64,000 bases of DNA from Alitta virens (Eukaryota; Annelida; Polychaeta; Phyllodocida; Nereididae). Under the pieces are notes generated by a model that worked only from the letters and a program-made list of their open reading frames with translations, was not told where the DNA came from and did not search any database. The DNA is taken from positions 25,529,638 to 25,593,637 of the forward strand of contig OW028584.1 in assembly GCA_932294295.1 (NCBI GenBank), written 5' to 3'. Made by a program: the position numbers and the translations under genes. Of this stretch, positions 34,654 through 48,431 are shown in pieces (the stretch's first letter is position 1; each line of letters opens with the position of its first letter).

Positions 34654-35538
34654 TTCTGTTGTTTGTTAGCTCTTGATGTGATATGTATTGGGATAATACA
34701 CTTCGTAACTGTGTTATTGTGTTACAACTTTAGTACAGTAACTATTGTTGCAATATTATTATAGGCTATGAACAAACTGGTTTTTAGGTGGTTTTGATCT
34801 CATGTTTTTACATTTTACTGACATTTGTTTTATATATCAGGTTATTTTACTTGGCATTATATAACATACATCATATTCATGTCTTGCTGATTATATACTT
34901 GAAAAAGTAATTAAGTAATTAAATAATTACTTTTTCGTCTGCCTGGGGATTGTTTGGATTTATAAGGATCCATTCCTTGATCATTACCAGGCAGCTCCCG
35001 AGTCATGCATGGTCTTTCTTTTTTGCCTACATCACCTAGAATTTCAATTAACATACACGAGAGGGCGCTGGCAGCTTAGTTATGTTTCAGCGTCGCTTTA
35101 ATAAACAATAAGTATGAATTTACAATCATGTTCTAACAACCCCAAATATTCCGTGCACTACAAATTTAGAAAACTCAAGTTTGACTCCATTTTGTATTGG
35201 TCAAAGTGCAAAGCAAAGCATATGCTCCTTATTTTTACCTCCAATAGTAATTAAAAAAGAAAATTTGACTTAAGAATTTGTTTTTTTTAACAAACCTCTT
35301 TCAGACGGGGTGAATCTAAATTTTTGGTGTGAGGGGAGGGGGGGAGGTGTCTGATTTGTCGGGATAAATACACTTGTGCAGATAAAAATTAGGGAAAGTA
35401 TAAAAACATTAATAGAATATATACATGAATTATAGTGATGGGTGACACGAACACACAACATACAAAACAAAAGGCATTCATGCACATAGGCCTAGACCAT
35501 ATATAAGTATTCCCAGAAAATAATTTAGTTGGAATAGA

Positions 35539-35870
35539 GGGTTAAGTGCAGTATAGCGGACCCAAATTTATGCCCTAATTTGGCGTCCATTGAAAATTGA
35601 ATTTTATACAATATTTCACAAGTTTTAAGTTCTAGCACAATTGAAATAACATTTTGTGTAGAATAGCAGGGGTTTGGGGGCAGGAGCCCCCATGAAAAAG
35701 CAAAAAATAAACTCTGTCTCTACCGTGAATATGTGAATATGAAAACAGCCGTCAGAACTACTTAGTTTGTGACGTCATACATTGATTTCAAGCATTTTTA
35801 TGTCATAGGCATGGCTATGAGGCTCGTTACATATGGTCATAAATATGGGTCTGCTATACTGCACTTTTCC
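35539..35870 (+). mobile_element. TIR element, 8-bp TSD family, copy 1 (332 bp)
   Basis: Left terminus gggttaagtgcagtatagcg and right terminus gctatactgcacttttcc form ~30-bp terminal inverted repeats. Flanks are ggaataga and ggaatagg, an 8-bp target duplication with one mismatch. No coding capacity, so a non-autonomous element. The 8-bp duplication fits hAT-type transposases among others. Confidence 0.88.
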
Positions 35871-36029
35871 GGAATAGGCCTAAGTGGTCGAGTTATGTTC
35901 GTGATCTTTTTCCAAAAGTGTCAAGCCACCCACTAATTTTGTACTTTTTTGCTGAGGGTTAAAATTATAAGCTTATTACAGATATATATACACAACAGTT
36001 TTAACAAATGTAGATTTCTTATTAAGCAG

Positions 36030-36160
36030 TTCTTTTTTTTATTGATATATTTTCTAGGTCCCTTTTTTTTATTGATATATTTTCTGGGTCCCTTTTTTTA
36101 AATTTCTTTTTCCCTATTTTGGAGGGGGGGGGGGGTGCTGGTGGGAGGGATGCATCCCTT
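36030..36160. repeat. Short tandem duplication and poly-G tract
   Basis: A ~30-bp unit around tttattgatatattttctrgg occurs twice (36036-36100), followed by a run of about 13 G at 36121-36136. Similar G-rich tracts occur at 35330-35350 and 37168-37190. Confidence 0.6.
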
Positions 36161-37209
36161 GCCCCCTCCAGATCCATCCCTGCTGTCAGATAATGTAGAT
36201 GAAGCTTATTGATATTATTGTAAACAGCTTACATTTAAACAAAAAACATGTTATTGCAATGTGCCAGTTATATAACAATGATGAGCCAATGGAAGGCCTT
36301 GCCAATCATAATAGGCCCTGTACTTGGTTTGATCAGGTGTCCAGCAGAGGCTAAAGGCCTTCTATCTACCCAAACTGGGCATCCAGATGTTGCCTATCAT
36401 GCAAAGCGATGTCGTTCCTTCCCTTGGCAGACTGTAGTTGGACCTTGAGCAATGTTGAAGAATCTTAGGGAAACACTATAATATTACTTAACATGCTCTT
36501 AATGATAAAGACAAGCATTTGTGAATTCCATTGTAGGAATTTCATATGTAAAGCATGTCATCGGAATAAAATCATTTATTATGACAGCTTTTTGACAAAA
36601 TTTGTAGTTTAGGCAACATACAACTGTACAACCCATTTATTTTGGAAGTTTATTGAGATGTATGGTATAAATGTACAATAAATTTGAGTAGGTAATGACA
36701 ATTTTGAAGGTTATAAAAAAATAATTCATATGATTTATAAGTTATTGAATGAAGATTGATTGAAATTTGATGGTGAGCCTGGCAGCTACACCGAAGAGCA
36801 GGCCTGACCGAAATGATCCCACAGGCAAAATGCCCCACCACGCATAACCACTAGCAGAGATCCCTGTGGTTGGTCCGGTCTGCCTTGTAGCAGGCACAGC
36901 GCGCCAGTGACTTACAAGACTTACGGGGTTTTAATCCACGCCAGAGGTCTTGCATCCTGTTCTCCAAGGCACGTCCGACACTAGGGACCCTAAGCTACTG
37001 GGATGCCCGGTGGAGCATCAGCAGCAGGACCACACGGTGCAGACCTAACTCAAAGGCTCAACCACCAGGCTTTGACAAATTTGTCGTGTTATATATATAT
37101 AGTTTGGTATGTGTGTGTCATGCCAGCATCGTTAATTCAGATTCTACCAGCTTGAGATGTAATGATTGGGGAGGGGGGGGGGGGGGAGGGGAGTTGACTA
37201 ATATTCAAG

Positions 37210-37345
37210 TGCATTAATAGTGGATTTTCACTGAAGGTTCTCTGTACACTCACCAGGTGGCTAAAACAGAATACTGAAATTCTATTGGCTGAAAAAGTTC
37301 CTGCCCTTGACTGTGATTGGCTGAAACAAAGTGCATCCAAGCAGC
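37210..37345. repeat. Dispersed repeat family C, copy 2 (inverted)
   Basis: Reverse complement of the core seen at 28940 and 41380: tagtggattttcactg, caccaggtggcta and ttctattggctg. Confidence 0.65.
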
Positions 37346-37826
37346 TGTAATTTTAGTGCATTTTAATGTATATTTGAAAGTTATATTTATGGAATCAGTT
37401 AGTTATTACCTACTCTGTCTGAAAAGTAAAATGAGTAAAAAGAGGGTAGGAAAGACTTATGTCCTGCTGAATTCAGGGCTGTTCAGTGAAAAGACTCTAT
37501 TGCTGGACCCCTCAGAAAAATTAAAATGTACTGGACAAGGGCTGCCTTGAAAAATTATAGACATTTTTAATATTCAAAATGAATAGTTGTTCCACGGCCC
37601 ACGCGCGTTGTTAGAGCCTATCAGAATTGACACTAGTTAGTAAGAAATACGCACACTAGGGGGTGGAAAGTGTGATAAACACCAGGGGGAGTGCTGTCGT
37701 TTTGTGACCTAGTTTTGAGAGTGAGGCCAAAGTTGACGCCATATTCCTCGTGTGATCACAACATTGACAGTTGACAGCCGCCGATTTGTGAAATTTAGTG
37801 GCTGCGTAGTCAGTAAATCAGAAATC

Positions 37827-40800
37827 ATGGCTTGTGGAGGTTTTACCTGCTCCAAGAATGCGCTAGCAGCCCTTAATGTGCTTTATATCGTGAGTATGAT
37901 GCATTTTTCTGCGCCCACATGGCAGATTCTATTTCAGTGATCAGGTGATCGCGAAGTGAAGATGCCACATTTTGTCTCTACTGTCATGTGACGTGGCTAC
38001 AGTGTACTGAAAAGATAGAATTAGTCATTCTAGGGTTGGTGACAAACGACAATGACTCATACTAACATCATACTAACTAGATGTCCGCATTAAAATGTTC
38101 AGTTCGATCTTTATTTGTTCAAGAAATGGGGTGCTTAAAAACTATAATTGACTAGTTTATCACACACTGGCATTGACACAGTATACGCACCGCCACCAGA
38201 GACTTGTGTGAAACAAATTTTGCTAAACTGCTACTACAGTGCTAGATATCTATTTGAATAGTTCTGAATTCTTGCATATAATAATTGTGTTTGATGGCTC
38301 AATTTAGATAGTATTTGATCAGCCAGAATAGTGATGGGGGTGATCAAAGGGATTAGTTTAAACTTATCATAAATATCAATAAAAACTAATCACTTAGGAT
38401 AAATTGATCTCTGCACTTTGAATCAAATTGTACAGTTGATAACTCTATTAAGGGGCACTATTCCAAAGTTCGAGATAGTGGCTGAATCACTCAATCAGTG
38501 CAAATATTGTCTTGTAATCAAACGGTAATTGCGCTTTCACATTTTAGGTGTGATAAGATTAAATTTGATATCACTCTTGAAAAAAAAAGGCAATAAAAGC
38601 CAATAAAGAACTAGTGTAAATGCATTGAAAAGTTACCAAAACCAGCATAAAATTTAGCAATTTCGATTGTTGCTCTATAGCTTTAAGAATAAATACAAAT
38701 TAACTTACAGTCAACCCAAGACAATAGAAAAATTATTATCTCGTTATACTATGTGGTTAACGTTCTGCCTTTCTGTTGTTTCAGCTGGTAGCGTTCATTC
38801 TAATAGGAGTAGCAGCCTATGGCAAAGCAGTGGCAATGATTACATCTCTAGCGATCCTGGGAGGGATAATAGCATGTGGAGTCTTCTTACTAATGATCAG
38901 TCTTGTAGGTCTTGTGGGAGCCGTCAAGCACCATCAAGTCATGCTCTTCTTTGTATCCTTTCAAAATAAATATGGCGTTAATTTATCATGTTAATTGATT
39001 CATAAATAATCGATGTTTTGCAGTAATTAGTAGTGCATCTACATCGATTTTTGGGCATGGCGCTGACAAAATCAGGCATGGCGCAAGGGGCATTAGAAGT
39101 GCCAGTGGTATTTTGATATTATTCGAAGTACAGTCAACCCTCATTTATCCGGGCCTCACTTATCCAGTTCCCTCGTTATCCGCACACAGTTGGCTGGGAA
39201 CAGATCTACTTAGTACATTTATATATATTCGGTTATCTGGTTCCTTCATTTATCTGCACAGTTACCTGGGGGACGAAGGTGTGCGGATGAATGAGGGTTG
39301 ACTGTATATGCAGGGGCAAATCAAGCATAAATTGTCACTTGATTATGTAAATATTGGGGTTACCTGGTGACCCATTCGACATCTGGAAGAAACCCTGAAA
39401 TATATTATACAAAATGACCGATTTCTTAAGTATGTGATGCAGCGTGGTTTAAATTATTTACTGAGTATGAAGAGTAGCTGTTGCAATGGTTATCTATTAT
39501 TAAAGAACTTAACAGAAGAATTTGTCAATCGATATAGCAAATATATAAATTTTGAGTAATGAGTGCCAAACCATTGAACTATCCATTAAAATATATGTAT
39601 ACATTTCAGCTTATTGCCCAGTTGAAAATACCCAGTAGTCAGACAATTAGACGACACTTTCATTATACCATTTATATATCAATTGCATCCTATTTTGAGT
39701 AACTTTGTCTGATACAGTGTGTATGGCAGACCTATTAAAAGTTTACAAATTTAACAGATCTCTCATCTAATCATTCAAATGGTATTATTTGCAAATTGGC
39801 TATGTCATTGAATTACGTGCGGTTGTGTGGCAAATGTCTTACATATATGATGATTCGATGTCCTTAACTTGCTCAGTACATGATCATTTTGTTTCTTCTC
39901 TTCTTAATCCAATTCGCAATTGCATGTGCATGTCTCGCAGTCAACAAGGAACAACAAAATCAAATCGCGAAGACAGGTTGGGACAACGCGCGTACTGAGA
40001 CTAGATCACAGGTATGTAGAACTTAGTTGAAAACATGATACAATTTTTTCTAACTGCTTGCACGTTTGTTTTTGTTATCATGTTTATTGTGGGAAGCCAA
40101 ATGCATGAAGGACCTTATGTTGGTAACATGAATGATTGATTGATTCGTGCATTTGAAAATTTATATCTGCAGTTGTGCAGTTGTTGTGTTTCAGTGTTCG
40201 AAATAAGGTGTTCTGGAGTGGTTGTCCACGGGACAATTAGGTCAAAATTTCTAGTTGTCCCAAGATTTTCAGTTGTCCAAAAAAACCAAAATAAAAACAA
40301 TTGTCAGTTGTCCGATGGAAAACCTGTGGTTAAACATGATTGTCCTGCTGACAATTTGGTTGTCCCAAACAACCGGAAACCCCTTATTTCGAACACTGTT
40401 TACTAAATGCTTTAGAATACACAAAGAAGAAAAAGGACTTATAAGAAATTATGTTATTTGACTAATGTTCATGAGAATGTGTGGAAATCTATCTGTAGTA
40501 CAGACTGTAGGGAGAGACATTAGACAAAAATATATCATTTTATGTATCCATGAGTGTGATAATTTATGTGTTACATTGACACTGAGCCCCTTGGTACATG
40601 TATGTCACAAATAAGAACAGTTCCCAAACCATTGAAACAGTTGGACAAGTGCAGTCGTTCAGCTGATCAGAGATGCCATTGTGTGACAAAACGTGACCTA
40701 TATTTGTCTCTCAAATCTGCTATGTTTCACAAAAATCAATATGCCATCTGGCATAATCGATGACAATTTGGGCTTTACACCGTTATCTTTAAAACGATAC

Positions 40801-43800
40801 GATACGTATCACGGTACAGTAAAACCGATACGATATGTATCATGATACGTATCGTTAAAATATATCAATGGGAAAATCACTAAAAGCCTATTTTGATGAA
40901 AGTAGACCATGCAATTTAATGAACAAATTTTATTAAATAACTTCAGATTGTTGTGTAATGTCAGTGTAATCAACAGTCAGCTGAAATTTCTTCTTCAAGC
41001 TAGCCAAAACATCTGGGTAGCAGGTGATTTGTATGGTCAAAAATGCCGCTCTGCTTATCGTTTAATTGTATCGTTATTGTGAATAACGGTTATCAATACC
41101 CGTAATAATCGTTATCATTGTACCGGTACAAACGGTATATCGAGAACCGGTGTACAGCCCTAATGATAATACAGTGAAATCTCACACAGAGACTAATAGA
41201 GTCTTTGCACTGAGCAGCCCTGAATTCAGCAAAGAACTCTTTCTTCTCCTTTTATTACCCATTTTGCTTTTCAGAAATATAAAGAACATAACTAACCTGT
41301 TTTATAAATATAACTTTCTCATGGAAATAAAAAAAATCAACTAAATTATAAGATGCCAAATATACACTAAAATGCACTAAAAATACTGCTGCTAGGATGC
41401 ACTTTGCTTCAACCATACACAGTTAAGGGCTGGAACTTTTTCAACCAATAGAATTGCGGTATACTTTTGTAGCCACCTGGTGGAAATGCTGTGAAAATCC
41501 ACTATTAGGAACTCTCAAGTCTATAGAGCCGGGGAGCTGTGTACTTGGTCCTTATCATATATAATTAATGCTTATGGCCTTTGTTTGATGATGTAATCAT
41601 ATAATCAGGTCATGTAGGGCATTGATGACATCGTAATGGTAGTGGGGATTGGTGTGTGGCTGCCGCTGTTGGCTGAAAAGTCCCCCGATTATGAAAACTG
41701 TCTAATATCATGGAGTTAAGAATGTTGGGACTAAGATTCCATCTTAGTCCAACATATATCCTAATAGGCATGTTAGTTGTACATGTAATTTTCTCCCTGT
41801 CCTAATTAGCCCATCAGGTGCAGAAATACAGGACATAAGGCCCTAATCACCCACCCACCCTGCACTTGTATTTTACATCATTATTAAGACAGCTTCATCC
41901 TTAAAGCCGCAATTACTTTGACTCGTTTCCGTATGTCCACATGCGTTCATTATAGAAAATAGAAACAGAAATGTTGACGGACCAACGTATAACAGATCTA
42001 TGTGAATGTAGCTTAACGCTGATTTATATGATGTGAAAAGCACAATTTTGGACCCCAAATTGATGACGATAAAGAGGTTTCTCTATGAAGGTCTTCATGA
42101 TAATTAATTTGATTCTTGTGTCTGTGCGTGCTGTCGGTGGCATGATTTGCCATGTGAAATAACAGTCTAACATGATATGTTGTGAGTCCTAGAAAATCAA
42201 ACAGATTTACGTAATCTGGTAATAGCCCACCATCCAAAGTTTAGAAAAAATTATTGAAATGTGGACGCAATTTATTTATTTCATGACTGATAATTTCATT
42301 ATCAATGATCATGATGATATCATGAGCGAAGATTAATGTTACATGTTTTCAATTTGGGTCACCTATTGATCAGTATTTGACTATAGAATAGCATGAAGGA
42401 AATTTAAAATGATTTTATGATATGTAATCAAGGGTGTTATTCATTCCTCATCAGCTCACTGCAAAGACTTCCATTTGACCATGTTGAAGTTAATACAGGA
42501 GAAAGTGGTGCACTTAAATAACGTCTGATGAATTAGCATCATAATTAATCGACTAGTGTACACACTATAATGACCTGATAGTCGAATATTTAATAGCATA
42601 TATATTGAATGTGTGATACACATCTGTGATCAAGGAACATTATTAAGTGTGACCTATATTCACGCTGCGTTTGTTTAGCGTGTTATTTACATTTGGTGTA
42701 ATTTTTACGAAAGCTTTTTGTTAACTGCGAGCAGTTTGCAGGAGTGAACAGATGTTAAAGTTTGCTGTTTGAAATTTGATTTATCATCAGTGAAACAGCT
42801 ACTTAAGCAGTACTTTTTAAGTGGACATTGGTATACAAATACTCCTTATATATAAAGATAGCAAGCTGAGGTCAATTAACTGGTATAAATACCAGCAATA
42901 GTGATACAGATCATCAGATGGGAATTTGACTAGTTGTATTAAGTGGCACAGATTTCGAAGTGGCTCAATTATTAAATGCAGAATCAGAGAATCAGAATCA
43001 GAATTGTTCTTTATTTGCACAAAAAAAATAAATAAATAAAGGCTCGGGCTCCACTGCCTGGTGGCCACCATGGAAGTGAGAGAACGTTGCAGGTTAATAC
43101 AAGATTTCTGATGCACCCAATTCTCATCTCCCCCCCCCCCTCGCGAACCCAAAATAGGTGCTTATTATTTTTATGGCTTTTGAAGTTTGGACAATTTCAA
43201 TTAATGGTATGAACAGTTGAATAAATTCCCGCAATATCCAGGGGTTGTGAACAGTGTTGAATACTGTGCACTGTTGTGATTTATTTCAGATTGTAAATTG
43301 ATAAAACAGACGAGTAAAGTTTGACCTAGTTTATTGGACTGAGTTATTATTTATGAGAATATATTTTATTTTACATTTGCAGGTTCAAACGCTTTTCAAC
43401 TGCTGTGGATTTTCTAGCCTAGACTCAAATCACCCATCTTGTCGCAATGTAAGTCATATGAAGCTTCTTTAATCATTGATGATGATAATTAATAGCACAA
43501 AGTTTAGGTGTTTAACATTCTAAATGATGATTAAAGTTATACTCTACTTAGACTGTTTTCCTATTGTTCTGAGCGGAAAATAACCAACGAAAATGTTAGT
43601 TAACTCCCTCCTGAGTGCAAACTGAACTTGTCTTGCATAATATAGGCAGTAAAAACCAACAATCAAACAAATTAGTAAATATGCCTTATGGAGTATAAGT
43701 TAGTAATATCCCTCATAGTCGGGAGTTAACTTACAAATTGTCACTGTTGAGGAGCCCGGATTAACACTAATAATTTGGAGATCCTCTGCTCAGCAGCTTA

Positions 43801-46800
43801 CAAAAACATCTATATGTCTTTTGTGACCTCTACGGGGCGATAAAATTAATTCATACAAACTATGCAAATGTCTATCTTAAATAGTATTTATAAATAACTG
43901 AATTTAGCGAAGTAGATTAATTGAATTAATTTGATTTTTGCAGATCACATGCTGTCATGCATCAACAGCAGCCTGTTGCAACAGCCAGTCATTAATGACC
44001 GCAAATGGCACTACAACAACAACAACAACGCCAGCGACCCCCTCCTCCTGTCCGTGCCATACGTGTGAAGCTATTATTTCTGAACACATGGACGGTGCTC
44101 TCAAAGTAGCTGGGGGAATTGGCTTATTCTTCAGTTTTACGGAGGTGAGATACATGTGCGACCGAGAGTGTACTTCACACTGCTTAAATGGTGTTACGAA
44201 ACTTAGAGCAAATATGTTGTATGATGTTGTGGGTTGTGATTATTTCAGTATAGGGGAGATAGGGGCCCTCAGGGACATGAGGGACATTAGCACACCTGCC
44301 ATATTAGGAAATCTGAGGGTTAATTCTGAAGCTTGGGATCTCTACCTCAGCAGCAGGTAGATGCTCAGATTTCCTCAATTTGTTTATCATCCAAATATGG
44401 CTATTGTCCCAATGTACCCCATGTCCTGATGGGCCCCTATCTCCCCTATATTTATCCTTTTTAGGTATGGCAATTGTTTTATCTCAACTTTTATTTATGT
44501 TGGCTCAGTAAGAATGGTAGTATGTGTTATCGTTACAATTGTTAAATTTTCGAAAAGAAAATATCACCTTCAACATATGCATTGAAAGAAACTATCAACA
44601 TGCATGTTATTGTTCCAAAAATATACCTTCGTAGTTCTTACCAAGCAGTAGACATCCTTGAATTGTTTGGAACATGTTTTAGAAATTCTAATGTATTCTA
44701 AGAAAGATTCTAATAGCATGAGAATGTTAGACCTAGATTACGTAGTATGACCTTCATCTACAGTATAGTACTATTGTAATGGCATGCGATTTAGAATTAT
44801 TGTTTATTGCTAATTGGTATTTAACAATTGTTTGTTTGTTTATTCAGTATTTTGTTTAGTAAGGCACAGGCATCAGCCGGCTATTTTAGTAATTGAACTC
44901 AGCGAAATACTTAATATGAAGGTCGCACACTCCTCCAAATATGGGAAACATTCTGCTGCCAAGAATGACTTGGAAAAAACAAGCGTCTTCTCAAACGTCT
45001 GCAGATGTCACCTTTCACAGGGGCACAAACCCTTGAAAAGTCTTTAAAAAAGGCTTAAATCCAGTTTTAAGAAAGGCCTTATAAATTCTTAAAAATTATG
45101 CATTTGTCACTGAAGGTCTTAAAAAGACTAAGTCTTAAATTCAGTTCTCTAGTGATGTACTGAAATTAATTCTGGAGAACAGATTCCTTTACTGAAGTTG
45201 AACAGTGACAGTTGGAATGTTTAAAACAATCAGGGATAGTGTAATCACATTTTAATAAAAAAATCACATAATAATAAAAAAAATCGCATGATGATAAAAA
45301 AAATCACATGATAATAAAATCGAATATCATTCCTGAGGCTTGGATGTTATGCAAGAGAATGTTGTATTTGGTTTGTAGGCCGATAATGTGGTCCTAAATT
45401 TTGAATATTTTGGCCTTGAATAGGTCTTAAATTTGACTTCAAGGTGTGCGGCAGCCAACCTGTTTCAAATCCACGACCGTTTTTAGCCAACGAGAGGGCT
45501 TCTTCTGAGCAGATGAATGTTCTCCAGTCTCTGTGAAGTGCCCTACCTACTCATATTATTAAAATACGGCATATCAATATTTGATATACTGTATATCATA
45601 TTTCGATGATCATAATGGCTGGCTGATGCATGTGGCCGGCTGTGGCCTGTGGCCGGCTGTGGCCTGTCATCACATGGTGTTATTTGTTATTATTGGTTTT
45701 GTCTTTAAGTTTTGTGTTTTTCTTTGCATGGTGTTTGCAGATCATGGGGGTGTGGCTTACTCTTCGATACCGCAATATGAAAGACCCAAAAGCTAACCCC
45801 AGCGCGTTCTTGTAGTCCTTCTCACATAGGTAGGATTGCGCTATCGTACAATGTTTGTGGGTCAGTCTTAACCGTATTTCTGTTGGGGTAACCTAGTTTA
45901 GAAGCCTAGAAGGGGTTAAATACGTTACCAAGAGATTGTCGACTTCTGACCATTTAAGGTAGTCTTATCTTGACCCTATCATTGGTAAATGATTAAAATG
46001 AGTGTCCGAATATTTTTTGGTGTTTCGCTTGGAAACATACATTCGATAATCGGGAGTTGATACATATAATCAACAATATTTGAGAGTGAATCACACAGGA
46101 CAGAATGGAAAATGATAGTTTTTGTCATTGCTGAACATTGTGTATTATGTCCTAAATAATGCTGCCACTTCATATTCTTAACTTTTGCAAAAATGTTCTC
46201 CTCCCTCGACTTACAAAATGTAATTAATTCTTACTGTTAGCTTACAATTATAATTGTTACAATGTTACCATGGTTACCAACTGGAATATTTTTAAGACTG
46301 ACCTCAATTAGTTGTGCAAGAACATGATAGTATTATTGCCGCTTTTAAGCATAATTTCTCACTGCTTATTGCAATGCTAAGAAAATTTGCATTGTCACGA
46401 TTGAGTATTGTGTGGCAGCGATAATTGTCAGATGTGATTAAAAGCACCAACCTTTCTTGAACCTGACAGCACAGCTACTTCTTCCTGGCATCTATATCTA
46501 TGATAGTTCTAAATCTCTTGTATTAAAATTGAACTGAAATTTTGCGATGTTGCGTTACAAATGTAACATCTAACATTACTTAAAACTGACATTTTGTTGT
46601 GTGGTTTGTGACATACTTTCCCTTTATACTAGTTGGCCGGTGAGAATTGATGTCCATCTTGAAGTTTGCTCTTTCCTCTGTGTGACTTTCTGTCTCAAAA
46701 CTGTGTTAGAATTAATTACTATATGTAGGAAACATTTCTTCAATGAGTACTTCAGTGGGATGTTGGGGATTATAGCTAAAGGCATTCCGTCATTGTAGTT

Positions 46801-48035
46801 ATCAGCGCACTTATGACAAAGATCTAAGTTGCAACATATAATGTCAGATTATGTCCGAAAAAAAGAAGAAGAAAGTATTTCGCAGTTAAACACCCAACAC
46901 ATATACAGCTGCTGTAGCATTCAAAATTGTCTGGCAATGTATTAATTGCTGTCGAAGAAACTCATTGTATTGTGTTACATAAAATTTGTAAATTAATTTT
47001 TTATCAGTTTACCACCTGCACGCAAATCTCTATGCTGTTCTACTTTGCTTCGAACTTAAGAATCACCCCTAATTAATGGCTTATGAGATAGGTTGCACCC
47101 TCAAATTTGACTAATTTTACCCAAGTTGTATGGATTAGTCAAGTTTTTTAAAGTACAAACATCAGCATTTTCTGTGCTATATTTTGTTACATCAAAAAAA
47201 TAATCGTTGTTATTGAAAATTGTTTCGTTTCTTAGAAAGATTCCATTAATTAGAGCTCATAACATATGGCATGGCAATGAACTAGACCAGTGTTCAAAAT
47301 AAACAATAAAGCTACGTTTAGATTGAACCGTCTCAACTTTAATTAACCAGCCACATTAGTCCATCGAATTATATGTTTCTATTTTCTGTCGTACACGCAT
47401 ACGCACACGTATACGCTAACAGATTAATCTAAATTTGGCTTAGGAGGTTCTGGGAGAGCTCTTCTGTCAGCTGGACAGCAGTTTAATTGTGTTTGTTCAT
47501 TAGAAGCTAACTTATTTTTTTTTTTTTTTTTTTTTGACACAAATTAATGTGATGATGGCTTGCATTGATTTGAGGCTGGGTCTTCAGCAATTATGAAGAT
47601 AAAAAGTTGTTTTTATTTTTCTAAATCTAAAAACATGCAAGTGTCAATTGTATTGGTGCTGTGAATTTTTTTTTGGAAAGAATATAGGTCCCAACTTTAA
47701 AATATTATAATCCCATGCTTTTAATCTATATAGATAAATTTAGATATCTGACTTTACGAAAATTGATAATTATTGATATTTTGGTTACCTTGAGACTAAT
47801 TTTCATGAACACTGGGAGCGATATGCCATGTTAAATATTGAATGAATTTTGATCAGACGAGTTCAGCACAAAGACATAAATACTGTGTATGGTGTATATA
47901 TGTCCAGGATTCCAAAAAATTTAGCAAGGTATTAATATTTTTGTCTCTGTGACTTTTCAGATCATAGGAGTGTGGTTAGCTGTCAGATACCGCAACCAGA
48001 AAGACCCGAGGGCCAATCCCAGTGCATTTCTGTGA
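37827..48035 (+). CDS. TSPAN31: Tetraspanin-13/31-type protein, five constitutive and two alternative last exons
   Basis: Four-pass membrane organiser of the TSPAN13/31 subgroup. Exons: 37827-37889, 38785-38952, 39877-40011, 43383-43448, 43944-44144, then either 45741-45815 or 47961-48035. Phase 0 throughout, giving 235 residues with either end (human about 204-210). Exon 1 reads [17 protein letters not shown], the family signature; exon 2 holds TM1-TM2 and [12 protein letters not shown]; exon 3 holds TM3 ([19 protein letters not shown]); exon 4 has NCCGF, the hallmark of the large loop; exon 5 adds more loop cysteines, a threonine run from (ACA/ACG) codons and TM4. The loop is longer than in vertebrates because of the Thr/Pro stretch. 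The exon 2 donor (gtatcc) is weak. Confidence is high for the family; TSPAN13 versus TSPAN31 is not separable. Confidence 0.95.
39131..39304 (+). mobile_element. Pogo/Tigger-like non-autonomous TIR element (174 bp)
   Basis: Termini cagtcaaccctcatttatcc and its complement ending gagggttgactg, flanked by TA on both sides. CAGTC-type ends with TA duplications and TTATCCG repeats match pogo/Tigger MITEs. It lies in intron 2 of the tetraspanin gene. Confidence 0.85.
40192..40398 (+). mobile_element. hAT-like non-autonomous TIR element (207 bp)
   Basis: Perfect 17-bp inverted ends, cagtgttcgaaataagg and its complement. The interior has repeated TTGTCC. CAGTG ends are common in hAT elements. I see no clear 8-bp flanking duplication. 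Located in intron 3 of the tetraspanin gene. Confidence 0.82.
40770..41160 (+). mobile_element. TIR element with GGGCTNTACACCG ends
   Basis: Starts gggctttacaccgttatc and ends gaaccggtgtacagccc, an imperfect inverted repeat. Inside are many short iterations of gatacgtatc-type palindromes. No coding capacity; 391 bp. Confidence 0.65.
41380..41515. repeat. Dispersed repeat family C, copy 3
   Basis: tttcaaccaatagaattgcg, then tagccacctggtggaaat, matching the copies near 28.9 and 37.2 kb. Confidence 0.65.
41562..41690 (-). mobile_element. Inverted-repeat element family B, copy 1
   Basis: The reverse complement of the 51838-51990 element: ggctgaaaag at the right end and atcatataatcaggtcat in the middle. 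It is more diverged than the other copy. Confidence 0.6.
41793..41861 (+). mobile_element. SINE 3' fragment, opposite orientation
   Basis: cctaattagcccatcaggtg through gccctaatcacccacccacc: the last ~70 bp of the SINE in plus orientation. The only plus-strand copy in the window; 5' truncation is usual for LINE-mobilised SINEs. Confidence 0.88.
45245..45325. repeat. Tandem repeat of about 21 bp, three copies
   Basis: Units of taataaaaaaaatcrcatg and close variants between 45245 and 45325 in the last tetraspanin intron. Confidence 0.8.
45621..45670. repeat. Short GGCCGGCTGTGGCCTGT tandem repeat
   Basis: Two and a half units just 70 bp upstream of last exon A, GC-rich in an AT-rich intron. Confidence 0.8.
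45741..45815 (+). CDS. TSPAN31: Tetraspanin alternative last exon A
   Basis: Starts after gtgtttgcag and encodes [20 protein letters not shown] then SAFL and TAG. It is the end of TM4 and the short cytoplasmic tail. It has 75 nt, the same as last exon B, and the same phase. Confidence 0.88.
   Translation: MMGVWLTLRYRNMKDPKANPSAFL
47961..48035 (+). CDS. TSPAN31: Tetraspanin alternative last exon B
   Basis: Starts after gacttttcag and encodes [20 protein letters not shown] then SAFL and TGA. It is closer than exon A to the vertebrate tail pattern ([16 protein letters not shown]). AATAAA at 48049 lies only ~14 nt past the stop, too close to be its main poly(A) signal. Confidence 0.92.
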   Translation: MIGVWLAVRYRNQKDPRANPSAFL

Positions 48036-48431
48036 AGTCTGGAATGAAATAAAAGAACATTCGACAAATAGCAGCTAACGTATGGCTTCATGACGGCTAA
48101 CGGAGGGTTGCTTCGCATAATTTGTTCATAAAAAATATTTTGTTGATGGAAATAAGTTGTGTATATATACTGAAGGTTGTGATAAAAGTGTGTAATGGCA
48201 CGAGAAATAGCGAGTGAAATGAGAGTGAATGTGGTTTGAGTCAAATTTGGGGGGGATTTTGTTTGTTCAGTTTGTGTTCAAAGTTTCGGGTGACTAAATG
48301 TAACAAGTCAGTCACTATTTGCTTCATATGAATTGAGTGTTGAACTATAACTGTATTCCTGTAATACCATGAAACCTTACAATCAAGACTCAATGATTGG
48401 ACTGCCTCAACTTAAAAGTCATTGCAACTTC

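Noticed and set aside
43938..44360. 140-codon ORF as a stand-alone gene
   Set aside because: Its first part is tetraspanin exon 5 (43944-44144); after the donor at 44145 it reads into the intron.
48046..48054. AATAAA just after the tetraspanin stop as the poly(A) signal
   Set aside because: It leaves under 20 nt of 3' UTR; a more distal signal is more likely, but I could not choose one.
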